Source: an uncultured Clostridia bacterium (GTDB lineage: Bacteria > Bacillota > Clostridia > Lachnospirales > Anaerotignaceae). Taken from it: 64,000 nucleotides of DNA. Shown here piece by piece: positions 43,226 to 52,784 of this stretch (position 1 is its first letter; each line of letters opens with the position of its first letter). Location: assembly GCA_902477755.1 (NCBI GenBank), contig CABSIK010000002.1, positions 1-64,000 on the forward strand, written 5' to 3'. The position numbers and the translations under genes were made by a program. The notes beneath the pieces were generated by a model. It had not been told where the DNA came from, did not search any database, and saw only the letters and a program-made list of their open reading frames with translations.

Positions 43226-43535
43226 AGTTGGTATCATTGGCGATAAAGACAGTATCATGGGCTTCCTCGCTCTGGGGATTGATATTTTCCCCGCTTACAC
43301 GCCTGAAGAAATCAAGAAAACCATCCATAATCTGGCGGAAAAGGAATATGCCATCATTTATATTACCGAACAGGCCAGCCTTCAGGCAGGAGAAAGTCTT
43401 GCAAAATATAAGGACTTGGAATTGCCAGCTATCATTGTCATCCCCGGTATCGGCGGCAGCATGGGCCTTGGCATGAACGAAGTCAGAGAATCAGCAAAAC
43501 GTGCTATCGGCGCGGATATATTGTTTAGTGAATAA
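43218..43535 (+). CDS. ntpG: V-type ATPase subunit F
   Basis: 105 residues. MSKVGIIGDKDSIMGFLALGIDIFPAYTPEE and AIIYITEQ are typical of subunit F of the central stalk, called NtpG in Enterococcus hirae. It overlaps ntpC by 8 nt and precedes the catalytic subunit. Confidence 0.93.
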   Translation: MSKVGIIGDKDSIMGFLALGIDIFPAYTPEEIKKTIHNLAEKEYAIIYITEQASLQAGESLAKYKDLELPAIIVIPGIGGSMGLGMNEVRESAKRAIGADILFSE

Positions 43536-43556
43536 AGATTGTAGGTGAATGAAAAT

Positions 43557-45332
43557 ATGAAAGCAGGCACGATCGTGAAGGTGTCAGGCCCATTGGTCAT
43601 CGCAGAAAACATGCGTGAAGCCAATATGTTTGACGTGGTGCGTGTATCCGATAAACACCTGATTGGTGAAATCATCGAAATGCACGGGGACAGAGCGTCC
43701 ATTCAGGTTTATGAAGAAACCTCCGGTCTGGGTCCCGGTGAAGAAGTGGTTTCCACTGGCATGCCCATGAGCGTTGAACTGGGCCCTGGTCTGATTTCCA
43801 CCATTTATGATGGGATTCAGCGTCCTCTGGAAAAGCTGTATGAAGTCAGCGGCACAAACATTCATAAGGGCGTAGAAGCACCTTCTCTGGACAGAGAAAA
43901 GAAATGGAAATTTGAACCCACACGCCAGATCGGTGATGTTGTAGAAGCAGGTGACATCATCGGTAAAGTACAGGAAACAGCGGTAGTAGAATGCCGTATC
44001 ATGGTTCCTTATGGCGTGAAAGGTACTATCAAAGAAATCTATATCGGTGAATTCACCGTAGAAGAAACTGTTTGTATCATTACAGACGAAAAGGGCAAAG
44101 ACATCGAAGTAACCATGATGCAGAAATGGCCCGTTCGTAAGGAACGTCCTTACAAAGTAAAAGAAACACCCGACTCTCTGCTGGTAACAGGGCAGCGTGT
44201 TATCGACACATTCTTCCCCATTACAAAAGGCGGTGTTGCAGCCATCCCCGGTCCTTTCGGCAGTGGTAAGACTGTTACACAGCATCAGCTGGCAAAATGG
44301 GCTGACGCCGACATCGTTGTTTACATCGGCTGCGGCGAACGTGGGAACGAAATGACAGACGTACTGAATGAATTCCCCGAACTGAAAGACCCTCGTACCG
44401 GCGAATCTCTGATGCAGAGAACCGTACTGATTGCAAACACTTCCGACATGCCCGTTGCGGCTCGTGAAGCGTCCATTTATACAGGTATCACCATTGCGGA
44501 ATTCTTCCGTGACATGGGCTACAGCGTTGCGCTGATGGCTGACTCCACATCCCGTTGGGCAGAAGCCCTTCGTGAAATGTCCGGTCGTCTGGAAGAAATG
44601 CCAGGTGAAGAAGGTTACCCTGCTTATCTGGGTTCCCGTTTGGCACAGTTCTATGAAAGAGCAGGCCGTGTTGTTTGCCTGGGTTCTGACGGCAGAATGG
44701 GTACTCTGACAGCGATCGGTGCCGTATCTCCTCCTGGTGGTGACACATCCGAACCCGTATCTCAGGCAACACTGCGTATTGTTAAAGTGTTCTGGGGTCT
44801 GGATTCCTCTCTGGCGTATAAACGTCATTTCCCTGCCATCAACTGGCTGACCAGTTACTCCCTGTATCAGGATAAAGTAGACGCATGGGCAGACAAGAAC
44901 GTTGATGTGCATTTCTCCGAACAGCGTACACTGGCAATGCGCCTGCTGCAGACCGAAGCGGAACTGCAGGAAATCGTACAGCTGGTCGGCGTGGATTCCC
45001 TGTCTCACAGCGACAGACTGATTCTGGAAACTTCTCGTTCTATCCGTGAAGACTTCCTGCATCAGAACTCTTTCCACGAAGTAGATACCTATACTTCTCT
45101 GCATAAACAGTATCGTATGCTGAAACTGATCCTGACATTCTATGAAGAAGCAGGGGAAGCCATCAAACAGGGCGTTCCTATCCAGAAGATCACAAAACTG
45201 GATGTGGTAGAAAGAATCGGCCGTGCGAAATATGTAGAAGAAGCAAACGTAGATAAGAGCTACGATGAAATCGAAGCTGATATCAAAAATGAAGTAAAAG
45301 ATCTGATCGCAAAGGGGGCTGATGAATTATGA
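43557..45332 (+). CDS. ntpA: V-type ATPase catalytic subunit A
   Basis: 591 residues. Walker A GPFGSGKTVTQHQ near residue 232, the catalytic Glu in GERGNEMTDVL, ALMADSTSRWAEALRE, and the A-type insert in the N-terminal third. ATP hydrolysis here drives ion pumping. ATG 43557 is preferred; the GTG at 43545 lacks good spacing. It overlaps ntpB by 4 nt (ATGA). Confidence 0.97.
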   Translation: MKAGTIVKVSGPLVIAENMREANMFDVVRVSDKHLIGEIIEMHGDRASIQVYEETSGLGPGEEVVSTGMPMSVELGPGLISTIYDGIQRPLEKLYEVSGTNIHKGVEAPSLDREKKWKFEPTRQIGDVVEAGDIIGKVQETAVVECRIMVPYGVKGTIKEIYIGEFTVEETVCIITDEKGKDIEVTMMQKWPVRKERPYKVKETPDSLLVTGQRVIDTFFPITKGGVAAIPGPFGSGKTVTQHQLAKWADADIVVYIGCGERGNEMTDVLNEFPELKDPRTGESLMQRTVLIANTSDMPVAAREASIYTGITIAEFFRDMGYSVALMADSTSRWAEALREMSGRLEEMPGEEGYPAYLGSRLAQFYERAGRVVCLGSDGRMGTLTAIGAVSPPGGDTSEPVSQATLRIVKVFWGLDSSLAYKRHFPAINWLTSYSLYQDKVDAWADKNVDVHFSEQRTLAMRLLQTEAELQEIVQLVGVDSLSHSDRLILETSRSIREDFLHQNSFHEVDTYTSLHKQYRMLKLILTFYEEAGEAIKQGVPIQKITKLDVVERIGRAKYVEEANVDKSYDEIEADIKNEVKDLIAKGADEL

Positions 45333-46705
45333 TAAAGGAATATCGTTCCATTCAGGAAGTCGCAGGCCCTCTGATGGTTGTTTCCGGCGTAGAAGGCGTA
45401 AAATACGATGAATTGGGCGAAATTGAATTGTCCAATGGTGAAGTCAGAAGATGTAAGGTGCTGGAAGTAAACGGCGATACCGCTCTGGTACAGCTGTTCG
45501 AAAGCGCAACAGGTATCAACCTGTCTGACAGTAAAGTTCGTTTTCTGGGCAAGAGCTTGGACTTCGGCGTATCTCCTGACATTCTGGGCCGTGTCTTCAG
45601 TGGTATGGGTAAACCCATCGACAATGGCCCCGACATCATCCCTGAAAAACGTCTGGACATCAACGGCGCACCTCTGAACCCCGCGGCAAGAGAATATCCT
45701 GCGGAATTCATTCAGACAGGCGTTTCTGCCATCGACGGTCTGAACACACTGGTTCGTGGTCAGAAACTGCCGATCTTCTCTGGTTCCGGTCTGCCTCACG
45801 CAAATCTGGCAGTACAGATCGCAAGACAGGCAAAGGTTCGCGGTACTGATTCCAAATTCGCCGTAGTATTTGCGGCCATCGGTATCACATTCGAAGATGC
45901 TGAATTCTTTATCAATGACTTTAAACAGACAGGCGCTATTGACCGTTCTGTCGTATTCGTAAACCTGGCAAATGACCCTGCCGTAGAACGTGTATGTACC
46001 CCTCGTATGGCACTGACTGCTGCGGAATATCTGGCATTTGAACAGGGCATGCATGTACTGGTTATCCTGACAGATATCACAAACTACGCAGAAGCCCTTC
46101 GTGAAGTATCTGCGGCGAAGAAGGAAGTTCCCGGCCGTCGTGGTTACCCCGGCTATCTGTATACTGACTTGGCAACTATGTATGAACGTGCAGGCCGTAT
46201 CAAAGGCAAACCCGGCTCTATCACCATGATCCCTATTCTGACCATGCCTGAAGATGATAAGACCCATCCGATCCCTGACTTGACAGGGTATATCACAGAA
46301 GGTCAGATCATCCTGAGCCGTGACCTGTATAAAAAAGGTATCCAGCCTCCCATCGATGTTTTGCCTTCCCTGTCCCGTCTGAAAGATAAAGGTATCGGGA
46401 AAGACAAGACCCGTGAAGACCATGCGGATACTATGAACCAGCTCTTTGCGGCATATTCCCGTGGGAAAGACGCAAAAGAACTGATGGCAATTCTGGGTGA
46501 AAGCGCATTGTCCGAAATCGATCTGATGTATGCGAAATTCGCAGATGAATTTGAAAAACAGTATGTTTCTCAGGGCTTCCGTACAGACAGAACCATTGAA
46601 CAGACACTGGATACTGGCTGGAAACTGCTGCGTATGCTGCCTAAGAGCGAATTGAAACGTATTCGTGATGAATATCTGGAAAAATATCTGGCGGACGAGG
46701 AGTGA
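45329..46705 (+). CDS. ntpB: V-type ATPase regulatory subunit B
   Basis: 458 residues. SGSGLPHANLAVQIARQA takes the place of the P-loop, so it binds but does not hydrolyse ATP; VILTDITNYAEALREVSAAK and GRRGYPGYLYTDLATMYERAGR are family signatures. Alternates with subunit A in the head. Confidence 0.97.
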   Translation: MIKEYRSIQEVAGPLMVVSGVEGVKYDELGEIELSNGEVRRCKVLEVNGDTALVQLFESATGINLSDSKVRFLGKSLDFGVSPDILGRVFSGMGKPIDNGPDIIPEKRLDINGAPLNPAAREYPAEFIQTGVSAIDGLNTLVRGQKLPIFSGSGLPHANLAVQIARQAKVRGTDSKFAVVFAAIGITFEDAEFFINDFKQTGAIDRSVVFVNLANDPAVERVCTPRMALTAAEYLAFEQGMHVLVILTDITNYAEALREVSAAKKEVPGRRGYPGYLYTDLATMYERAGRIKGKPGSITMIPILTMPEDDKTHPIPDLTGYITEGQIILSRDLYKKGIQPPIDVLPSLSRLKDKGIGKDKTREDHADTMNQLFAAYSRGKDAKELMAILGESALSEIDLMYAKFADEFEKQYVSQGFRTDRTIEQTLDTGWKLLRMLPKSELKRIRDEYLEKYLADEE

Positions 46706-46711
46706 TGCATT

Positions 46712-47389
46712 GTGGCTAAATTGAATGTCAATCCTACCAGAATGGAAATGACAAGGCTCAAACGTCAACTCAAAACCGCGACCAGAGGTCATAAGCTGCT
46801 GAAAGATAAACTGGACGAACTGATGAAACAGTTTCTGGAAATCGTGCGTGAAAACAAACGCCTCCGTGAACAGGCGGAAGCGGCTTTGGAAAGCGCATAC
46901 CAGAACTTTATCATCGCCAGAGCCGTTATGAGCGAAAGCACATTGGCGGAAGCACTGATGATTCCCCAGCAGTCTGTAGCGGTCAAAGTAAAGAACCGTA
47001 ACATCATGAGCGTAAATGTACCTGTGTTTGACTTCCAGAGAGAGGAAGGCAGTGGGGATATTTATCCTTATGGTACAGCATTTACCTCTGGGGAACTGGA
47101 CAGCGCCATGAATTCTTTCTCCGATGCCATGGAGCCTCTGCTGCGTCTTGCAGAAAGCGAAAAGACAGCACAGCTTTTGGCCCAGGAGATCGAACGTACT
47201 CGCCGTCGTGTAAACGCACTGGAGAACGTAATGATTCCCAATTATCAGGAAACCATTAAGTTTATTGCCATGAAGCTGGAGGAAAACGAAAGAGCCAGCA
47301 CCACACGACTGATGAAGGTCAAAGATATGGTTTTGAAGAAATCTATTGAGGAAAAACGTAAGCAGGACGAGGCTTTGCAGAGAGCATAA
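46712..47389 (+). CDS. ntpD: V-type ATPase subunit D (central stalk)
   Basis: 225 residues; two long helices (LKRQLKTATRGHKLLKDKLDEL at the N-terminus, RRRVNALENVMIPNYQETIKFI at the C-terminus) form the rotating shaft. GTG 46712 follows GAGGAGTG and is 6 nt after ntpB. Last gene of the operon. Confidence 0.94.
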   Translation: MAKLNVNPTRMEMTRLKRQLKTATRGHKLLKDKLDELMKQFLEIVRENKRLREQAEAALESAYQNFIIARAVMSESTLAEALMIPQQSVAVKVKNRNIMSVNVPVFDFQREEGSGDIYPYGTAFTSGELDSAMNSFSDAMEPLLRLAESEKTAQLLAQEIERTRRRVNALENVMIPNYQETIKFIAMKLEENERASTTRLMKVKDMVLKKSIEEKRKQDEALQRA

Positions 47390-47454
47390 GCCACCGAAAT
47401 GTCATTTCGGTACCATAATTGTACTCTAGATATTATGGTATATAACAACATCAA

Positions 47455-47497
47455 AAGGTACTTATCTGTTAAATCAGGTAAGTACCTTATTTTTTTG
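47455..47497 (+). terminator. Terminator of the V-ATPase operon
   Basis: AAGGTACTTATCTG (47455-47468) pairs with CAGGTAAGTACCTT (47475-47488), 14 bp with one G-U, then a run of T. A second palindrome (GAAATG/CATTTC) lies just after the ntpD stop. Confidence 0.9.
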
Positions 47498-47722
47498 AAG
47501 AGGTTAAATTGATAGTTAAGTTACTAGCAGTTATGAATGGCATTGCGATAGGTAATAAAGACAATTTACCTAGTTTTTAGGAAATATTCCTTGCATTAAC
47601 ACCACAGACATCATGTTTCAACAGTGTTATGATCGGTTTGTAATTGAAACAACCAGAATTTATTTAGCGACTTCCAGCAGAGAACACATGAAGTGGCTTG
47701 AGCAAGTGAGATTGGTGTCATA

Positions 47723-47757
47723 ATCGACATTTTGTGCCAGTGAGATGCTATGTCTTT
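47723..47757 (+). repeat. Imperfect direct repeat, copy 1
   Basis: TCGACATTTTGTGCCAGT then GAGATGCTATGTCTTT. Copy 2 differs by a short gap and about six bases. Confidence 0.5.
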
Positions 47758-47969
47758 TTTTACTAGAAAAATATTTTTTGAAAAACCATACAACCGTTTT
47801 TGTTTAACTTTATAAACAAAAAAAGGCAAGGACACAGCAAAAAAACAGGCTATAGCCTTCTTTTTATACCCAAATTTTGACAATATATTGCAAATGAGAG
47901 AATTTTGTGTTTTAATTATATTAAAATCTTCCTATGTATCAAGCGCTTTGTGTAAATACTTGGTCAAAA

Positions 47970-48002
47970 TGTCGATTTTGTGCTAGAGAGGTACTGTGTC
48001 TT
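47970..48002 (+). repeat. Imperfect direct repeat, copy 2
   Basis: TCGATTTTGTGCTAGA then GAGGTACTGTGTCTTT; related to 47723-47757. Confidence 0.5.
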
Positions 48003-48172
48003 TGCAGGACAGACGAAGCCATATAAAAGGTTCTTAATTTTTTGCGTAAACACAACCCGGACAGGTACAGGTTATAATTCTGGTCAACATGAAAAGTAGG
48101 ATATACAGGAAGTCCTGACAGCTTTGTATATAAATTTCAAATAGACTGGAGGTGAACAAGGAGAGGGGATAT

Positions 48173-48307
48173 ATGATTGAGAGCGTGCCGAAGATTGAAT
48201 ACCCTTTGGTGCACTCTGCAGCTCGTGTTGACTACGTTGGGCAGGTGGTTAATCGAAACAACTATGTCATTGAGGGTGTACCCTCCTACGGAGCTGAGCG
48301 AACATGA
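48173..48307 (+). CDS. Small hypothetical protein upstream of the SLH gene
   Basis: 44 residues. An excellent ribosome site (GGAGAGGGG, 48160-48168) precedes the ATG. The peptide ends with YVIEGVPSYGAERT and is soluble. It may be a leader or upstream open frame for the surface protein, or the 3' remnant of a lost gene. Family not recognised. Confidence 0.42.
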   Translation: MIESVPKIEYPLVHSAARVDYVGQVVNRNNYVIEGVPSYGAERT

Positions 48308-48357
48308 CCGCGCGGAGCTAGTTCCAAAGCACGCACGGGAATCTAAGAGAGAAAGGG

Positions 48358-50973
48358 ATGTATAAAAGTATGGCACAACAGCGTAGAAAACGGACTCTAT
48401 CCCAGCGTTTGGGATCTTGGATGCTGACCAGCACCCTGTTAGTGGGCATGTTGCCCGTTGGATCTGTACCTGCCTTGGCGGCTATGGAAAAGTATGAGAA
48501 CCGAGATGGTATAATGTGGCTTCAAGAAGATGCATTTTCCAAATCAGAGAATACAGAATGTACTATAGTGACACCGGTATCCGAAACTACCTTTGAAGAA
48601 CCTAACAGAATTGTTATGGGTGGTACTGTCGAGGGAGATAAGAGCCACGAAAAAGCGTCTCGCAGTGATACGGTAACCATCACTAGCAAACACGCAATTG
48701 ACTGGTCACAAAGCTTTGAACTACACACACACTTCAAAAATGATGGGTTGGCAGACGGTATGGCAATCAGTTTCCACAACGACCCCGACTACGATGGGAG
48801 TGAACACACAAATGGAGACTTGGGTGTTTATTCTTCCAGTCAGAAAGGCCCAGGTGTAAAGAATGCAGCTATTTTTGAGGTAGACCTATTCAATAACCAA
48901 AATTCCCCTGGATATGGGCAGGGAAATGGCAGCGATGGCCAATTTGAGGGCAAAGGTAATGATGCTCGTCATTTGGGATTCTCTCTGACAGATGGATCCG
49001 GCAATGTAACAAAGACCAGCGTTAGTAATGCAAACTCCAAACTTGCCAACAAAGGCAGAAATATAGTTACTATTAAGTGGGATGTCGATCAGGGTGAAGT
49101 AACCTTGTCTTTTAAAGATGAAGAAACTGACGGTGCAACAGTTTCTGAAACTTTGGTGGTTGACTCCACACAATTTCATCCCGACACATTATGGGGAGAC
49201 GAACCGGTTTATATGACGATTTCCGCTGCTATTCATCAGGATAATAAGAACAGCAAATGGGGTGAATATGAGCTGGAGGTAGATAGCTTTACATATACTG
49301 GTCTAACTCCCGAGGAATCTGCCCAATATTGGGTGTACCGGGAAGACGACATGGACCCTAGCCCGACTCCGTATAATTCCGGGGACACGACGACCTGGCC
49401 CATGCCCGGAGACAAGGTAGTGGCTGAGCACACCATGCAAAATAAGGAGAATGGTGTTGCCAAATCCATCTCCATCCCTATCCGTGTGCCGGAGGCTCGG
49501 ATTTCCAACAGTAGCGATGGGTACAGCGTGGTGCAAAAACTGACCCCCACTGATTTGAAGGGTACCACAGAGAATAAGGATATCTTTAACGGTGCGATGT
49601 CCGGTTCGGCTCTCTCCACCGACACATTTACCTTCCCTTCTACCGATGGGGCCGGGGAAAATCGAGCGAAGATAGTCCAGTATACCTATACCATCCCTAA
49701 AGATGAAGCTATCAAAGAGAACTATGTTATTGAAGACAAGGTGGCTATCGGTTCTCCAATCATGACCCAGTATACCTACTACAACAAGATTAATCTGGGT
49801 GGTCTGCCCACCGTCTCAGCTCCCGATGTGCAGCTTAAGAAAGGCGACTACAACGGCAGTTTTGCTCTTGACACTGGCCTGACCTACGCAGACTACAGTG
49901 GTGGCAATAGCAATACTACGGTCAAGATCACCAATGAGGCTGGAGATGAGGTCAGCACTATCGACACCAACAAAGTGGACACTTACAAGATCACTTATAC
50001 GGTGACAGATCACAATTTCTATAAAGCGGAGTCCAAAGTCGTACGTACTATCACTGTGACCGATGATAGCGGCAGCAGCGGTGGTGGCAGTACTGGTGGC
50101 GGCAGCAAAAAGTATACACTGACCTATGAAAGCAATAATGGTACCTCTTTTGACGATGAAAGGTATGCTTCTGGCACTGAGGTCAAACTGAACAAGATTC
50201 CCCAGCGCGACGGATATGTTTTTACTGGTTGGTATTCTGATGCCGAGCTCTCTCAGCGAGTTACCAGTGTTACCATGCGAAAGAATATGACTGTTTACGC
50301 TGGATGGGAGGAAATCGAAGTCTCTGATCTGCTGAACATAAAGGATCACATGGCTTACTTCTTCGGCTATGATGATGGCCTTGTGCATCCCGTTGACAAT
50401 ATTACCCGTGGAGAGACTGCTATGGTACTTTTCCGTTTGCTCAACGCGGATCATAGAGCAACTATCCTCACCTCACAAAACAACTTCTCAGATGTTGACA
50501 GCCGCATCTGGTATAATGAAGCGGTTTCCACTCTGACAAACGGCGGATACATCAGCGGTTATCCTGACGGAACTTTTGGCGGTAATAAAACGATCAGCCG
50601 CATGGAGTTCGTTAGCATGATGGTTCGTGTTATGGGCGTTGACGAGACTGCTGAATGTAATTATATCGATGTTAGCCCCGATCACTGGGCTTATCGCTAT
50701 ATCGCTACCGCTACCCAGAAAGGTTGGGTGAGTGGCATGGGAGACGGTATCTTCTGTCCTGAGCGGCCTATTACTCGTGCAGAGGCCATGGCCATCTTTA
50801 ACCGAATCCTGAATCGTGGTGTGAATGAGAACAGCATTATTGACGGCTACAAGTTCTGGGCAGATAACCAGCCCGGTACCTGGTACTATTATGAGGTTAT
50901 CGAGGCTACTACTAGCCACGAGTACACTGGATCCCGTCCTTCCGAGAATTGGATTTATGTGATCCAGAATTGA
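48358..50973 (+). CDS. S-layer-homology surface protein with lectin-like domain
   Basis: 871 residues. Signal peptide at residues 1-45 ending ALA. Residues about 50-310 resemble an L-type (legume-type) lectin fold (GMAISFHNDPDYDG, AAIFEVDLFNNQ, HLGFSLTDG). Further beta-rich parts follow, including a Gly/Ser linker and a Listeria/Bacteroides-type repeat at about 585-650 (GYVFTGWYSD). Three SLH modules (about 660-825) anchor it to the cell wall. It probably binds sugars outside the cell. The start may be ATG 48370. Codon choice and GC appear higher than in the flanking DNA, hinting at acquisition. Confidence 0.88.
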   Translation: MYKSMAQQRRKRTLSQRLGSWMLTSTLLVGMLPVGSVPALAAMEKYENRDGIMWLQEDAFSKSENTECTIVTPVSETTFEEPNRIVMGGTVEGDKSHEKASRSDTVTITSKHAIDWSQSFELHTHFKNDGLADGMAISFHNDPDYDGSEHTNGDLGVYSSSQKGPGVKNAAIFEVDLFNNQNSPGYGQGNGSDGQFEGKGNDARHLGFSLTDGSGNVTKTSVSNANSKLANKGRNIVTIKWDVDQGEVTLSFKDEETDGATVSETLVVDSTQFHPDTLWGDEPVYMTISAAIHQDNKNSKWGEYELEVDSFTYTGLTPEESAQYWVYREDDMDPSPTPYNSGDTTTWPMPGDKVVAEHTMQNKENGVAKSISIPIRVPEARISNSSDGYSVVQKLTPTDLKGTTENKDIFNGAMSGSALSTDTFTFPSTDGAGENRAKIVQYTYTIPKDEAIKENYVIEDKVAIGSPIMTQYTYYNKINLGGLPTVSAPDVQLKKGDYNGSFALDTGLTYADYSGGNSNTTVKITNEAGDEVSTIDTNKVDTYKITYTVTDHNFYKAESKVVRTITVTDDSGSSGGGSTGGGSKKYTLTYESNNGTSFDDERYASGTEVKLNKIPQRDGYVFTGWYSDAELSQRVTSVTMRKNMTVYAGWEEIEVSDLLNIKDHMAYFFGYDDGLVHPVDNITRGETAMVLFRLLNADHRATILTSQNNFSDVDSRIWYNEAVSTLTNGGYISGYPDGTFGGNKTISRMEFVSMMVRVMGVDETAECNYIDVSPDHWAYRYIATATQKGWVSGMGDGIFCPERPITRAEAMAIFNRILNRGVNENSIIDGYKFWADNQPGTWYYYEVIEATTSHEYTGSRPSENWIYVIQN

Positions 50974-51024
50974 GCAATGTGAAGTGATGGCTGTCAAGGC
51001 CAGAACTTTTGCTGAATCTTAAGC

Positions 51025-51094
51025 AGAGGAGAATGGGGGAGCGATCCCCCTTCTTCTCTATGCCCCCCATCATTTGATGGGGGGCATAGAGAAG
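51025..51094. repeat. Overlapping large palindromes after the SLH gene
   Basis: A perfect 20-bp inverted repeat pairs 51053-51072 with 51075-51094 with only 2 nt between. The 5' arm overlaps the 3' arm of another stem (AGAGGAGAATGGGGGA 51025-51040 with TCCCCC... 51045-51059). Only one can form at a time. It may act as a terminator for the surface gene, although there is no T run. Confidence 0.7.
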
Positions 51095-51170
51095 AAAATG
51101 CTATTGAACAGGAAGATTATGAAAACAAAAATTTTTGGTGTGGAATCAGATATGCCAATGCCTTAAGAAT

Positions 51171-51290
51171 ATGGCACCATTTCTGAAGCGGACTGTTTTG
51201 GTGTTTGCCCTAATTGTGCTTTTTGTTATTTTGTTTCCAGTTCTGATATATGTTGCTGGTGTTTTTTCGGCTTTCATGATTGTTTTTTAA
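51171..51290 (+). CDS. Possible 39-residue hydrophobic peptide
   Basis: The ATG at 51171 opens a short frame with basic residues early (FLKR) and one long hydrophobic segment (FALIVLFVILFPVLIYV). There is no clear ribosome site, so it may be a fragment of a lost membrane protein or a chance frame. Confidence 0.25.
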   Translation: MAPFLKRTVLVFALIVLFVILFPVLIYVAGVFSAFMIVF

Positions 51291-52357
51291 TTGTCTGAGT
51301 CTAAAGCATGGTTGATGCCGGCAGATAGACTGGAGGACGGAAGTAGCAAGAGGAAAGTATAGACAAAAACGGCTAAATAAATTAAGGCGTGAAACGAGTA
51401 TATCTTCTTTGGACTTATCTATCCGGATCACGACACTACTTGAAGCTAACGGAATCAAAAATATGGTACATACCAAATAATTTCTGATTGGAAGTGCTTT
51501 CCTGGCGTGTAATTTACATAGGAAACATGCCATATGACAAGGCTAGGGAGGAAAAAGAATTTGCATGAAACAATGGAATCAATCGTATTGCCGCCACATG
51601 AAATTGGAACAGCTGTTGAAATAGTGGTACAATCAGCGAAACTTTCCACTCTCTTCCTTTGATGTGTCATAGTGGAAGCAAGAAAAAAGTGTGGTAGTGT
51701 TGTGGGAAAGGGCACGAATGGCAGACGGCTATTGTGTCCAGAACGTCAGGGGGGGCATCGGCTGCCCTGTTTGCAATGGGAAAAGTGCTGTCAGGAGAAA
51801 ATGATCTGACGAGTTAGTTTTCCCCAATTGCAGAGCAAGGGCATCCTACGCGAAACGGAGCGCTGAAACCTGATCAGGTTACATCCTACTCCAATCGCGA
51901 AATCTGATGGGGATATGACTTAAATCATGATTATTTGGCTGCTATATCAACCATACTATGCATGATAGTGCTTGCCCTTTTTGCTTGGGATGAAAGGTTT
52001 TACCTGGTTTTAATGATTTAGAAACCCTGGAGCTGAAACTTGCTTAGTATTGGCATCCTCTCTTAAAGGGAGACCTGACACCCAAGATGGTGACAGTTGG
52101 ATTCCGCTGCAAAGTATGGTGAAAGTGCGATCAAGGCATGTATGGAAGGCGATAATTTGTTCTCGTACTGGAACCAGAAGATTGGATGCCCTATATGTGC
52201 AGGCCGTATCAGCCGAAAACAGTTGGAAAAATACCAAAAAAATTTAACAAGTCAAGAGTGAAGTTGCCCGACCACTATCTTGGCTTATTCACTTAGATAA
52301 AAAATTCAGACTATCACTACCTGTCACAAGATAGGCATGATTCTACGGAGGTAAACA
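51291..52357. other. Gene-poor stretch with coding-like fragments
   Basis: No intact gene. Pieces of protein-like sequence appear in changing frames, for example a CPIC-containing segment (WNQKIGCPICAGRISRKQL) near 52165-52230. This looks like decayed coding DNA. Parents not identified. Confidence 0.5.
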
Positions 52358-52783
52358 TTGCAACTCAATATTTCTACCGATTACGCACTGCGCATTGTTT
52401 TATATCTATCCGGAGCAAAAGATGTGGTAACATCCAGCCGATTAGCGGAAGAGCTTGGCATACCGCACAGCATTGTTTTTAAAACGGTCAAAAAGCTACA
52501 AAAAGCAGATATTGTTCAATCTACCACGGGTACAACAGGCGGTTATGTTTTGGCCAGACCATCCACGGAAATCAGATTGTACGATGTTGTCAGCATTATG
52601 GAGAAAACCATGAAGCTCAACCGCTGCCTTGAGCCGGATCAATATTGCAGCCGGGCTGCTGTCGATACCTGTCCTGCCAGAAGATTTTATATTAATCTTC
52701 AGGAAAAAATAGAACAGGCTCTTAAAGAAATGACCATTTATGAGCTAATGCAAGATGAAAAAGAGGAGGAGGTTGATGCTTAA
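52358..52783 (+). CDS. Rrf2-family transcription regulator
   Basis: 141 residues. Winged HTH at the N-terminus (STDYALRIVLYL, SSRLAEELGIPHSIVFKTVKKLQKADIV, GTTGGYVLARP) and three cysteines C90, C97 and C105 in the position that binds an Fe-S cluster in IscR/NsrR-like members. It may sense redox state or nitric oxide. The start is TTG 52358 after GGAGGT. No target is obvious; neighbours are decayed. Confidence 0.88.
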   Translation: MQLNISTDYALRIVLYLSGAKDVVTSSRLAEELGIPHSIVFKTVKKLQKADIVQSTTGTTGGYVLARPSTEIRLYDVVSIMEKTMKLNRCLEPDQYCSRAAVDTCPARRFYINLQEKIEQALKEMTIYELMQDEKEEEVDA

Positions 52784-52784
52784 T

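Larger units (their letters stand above)
47498..48172. other. Gene-poor stretch with an imperfect direct repeat
   Basis: No gene is supported; the longest open frames lack ribosome sites. Two related segments of about 35 nt lie 245 nt apart (47723-47757 and 47970-48002), sharing TTTTGTGC, a GAG and TGTCTTT. They may be ends of a decayed mobile element or protein-binding sites. GC content is low in the middle. Confidence 0.45.

Noticed and set aside
43584..45104. Minus-strand open frame of 506 codons opposite ntpA
   Set aside because: Cys/Phe-rich antisense shadow of a highly biased gene, no ribosome site, no family; the plus-strand product is certain. The same holds for 45260-46792.
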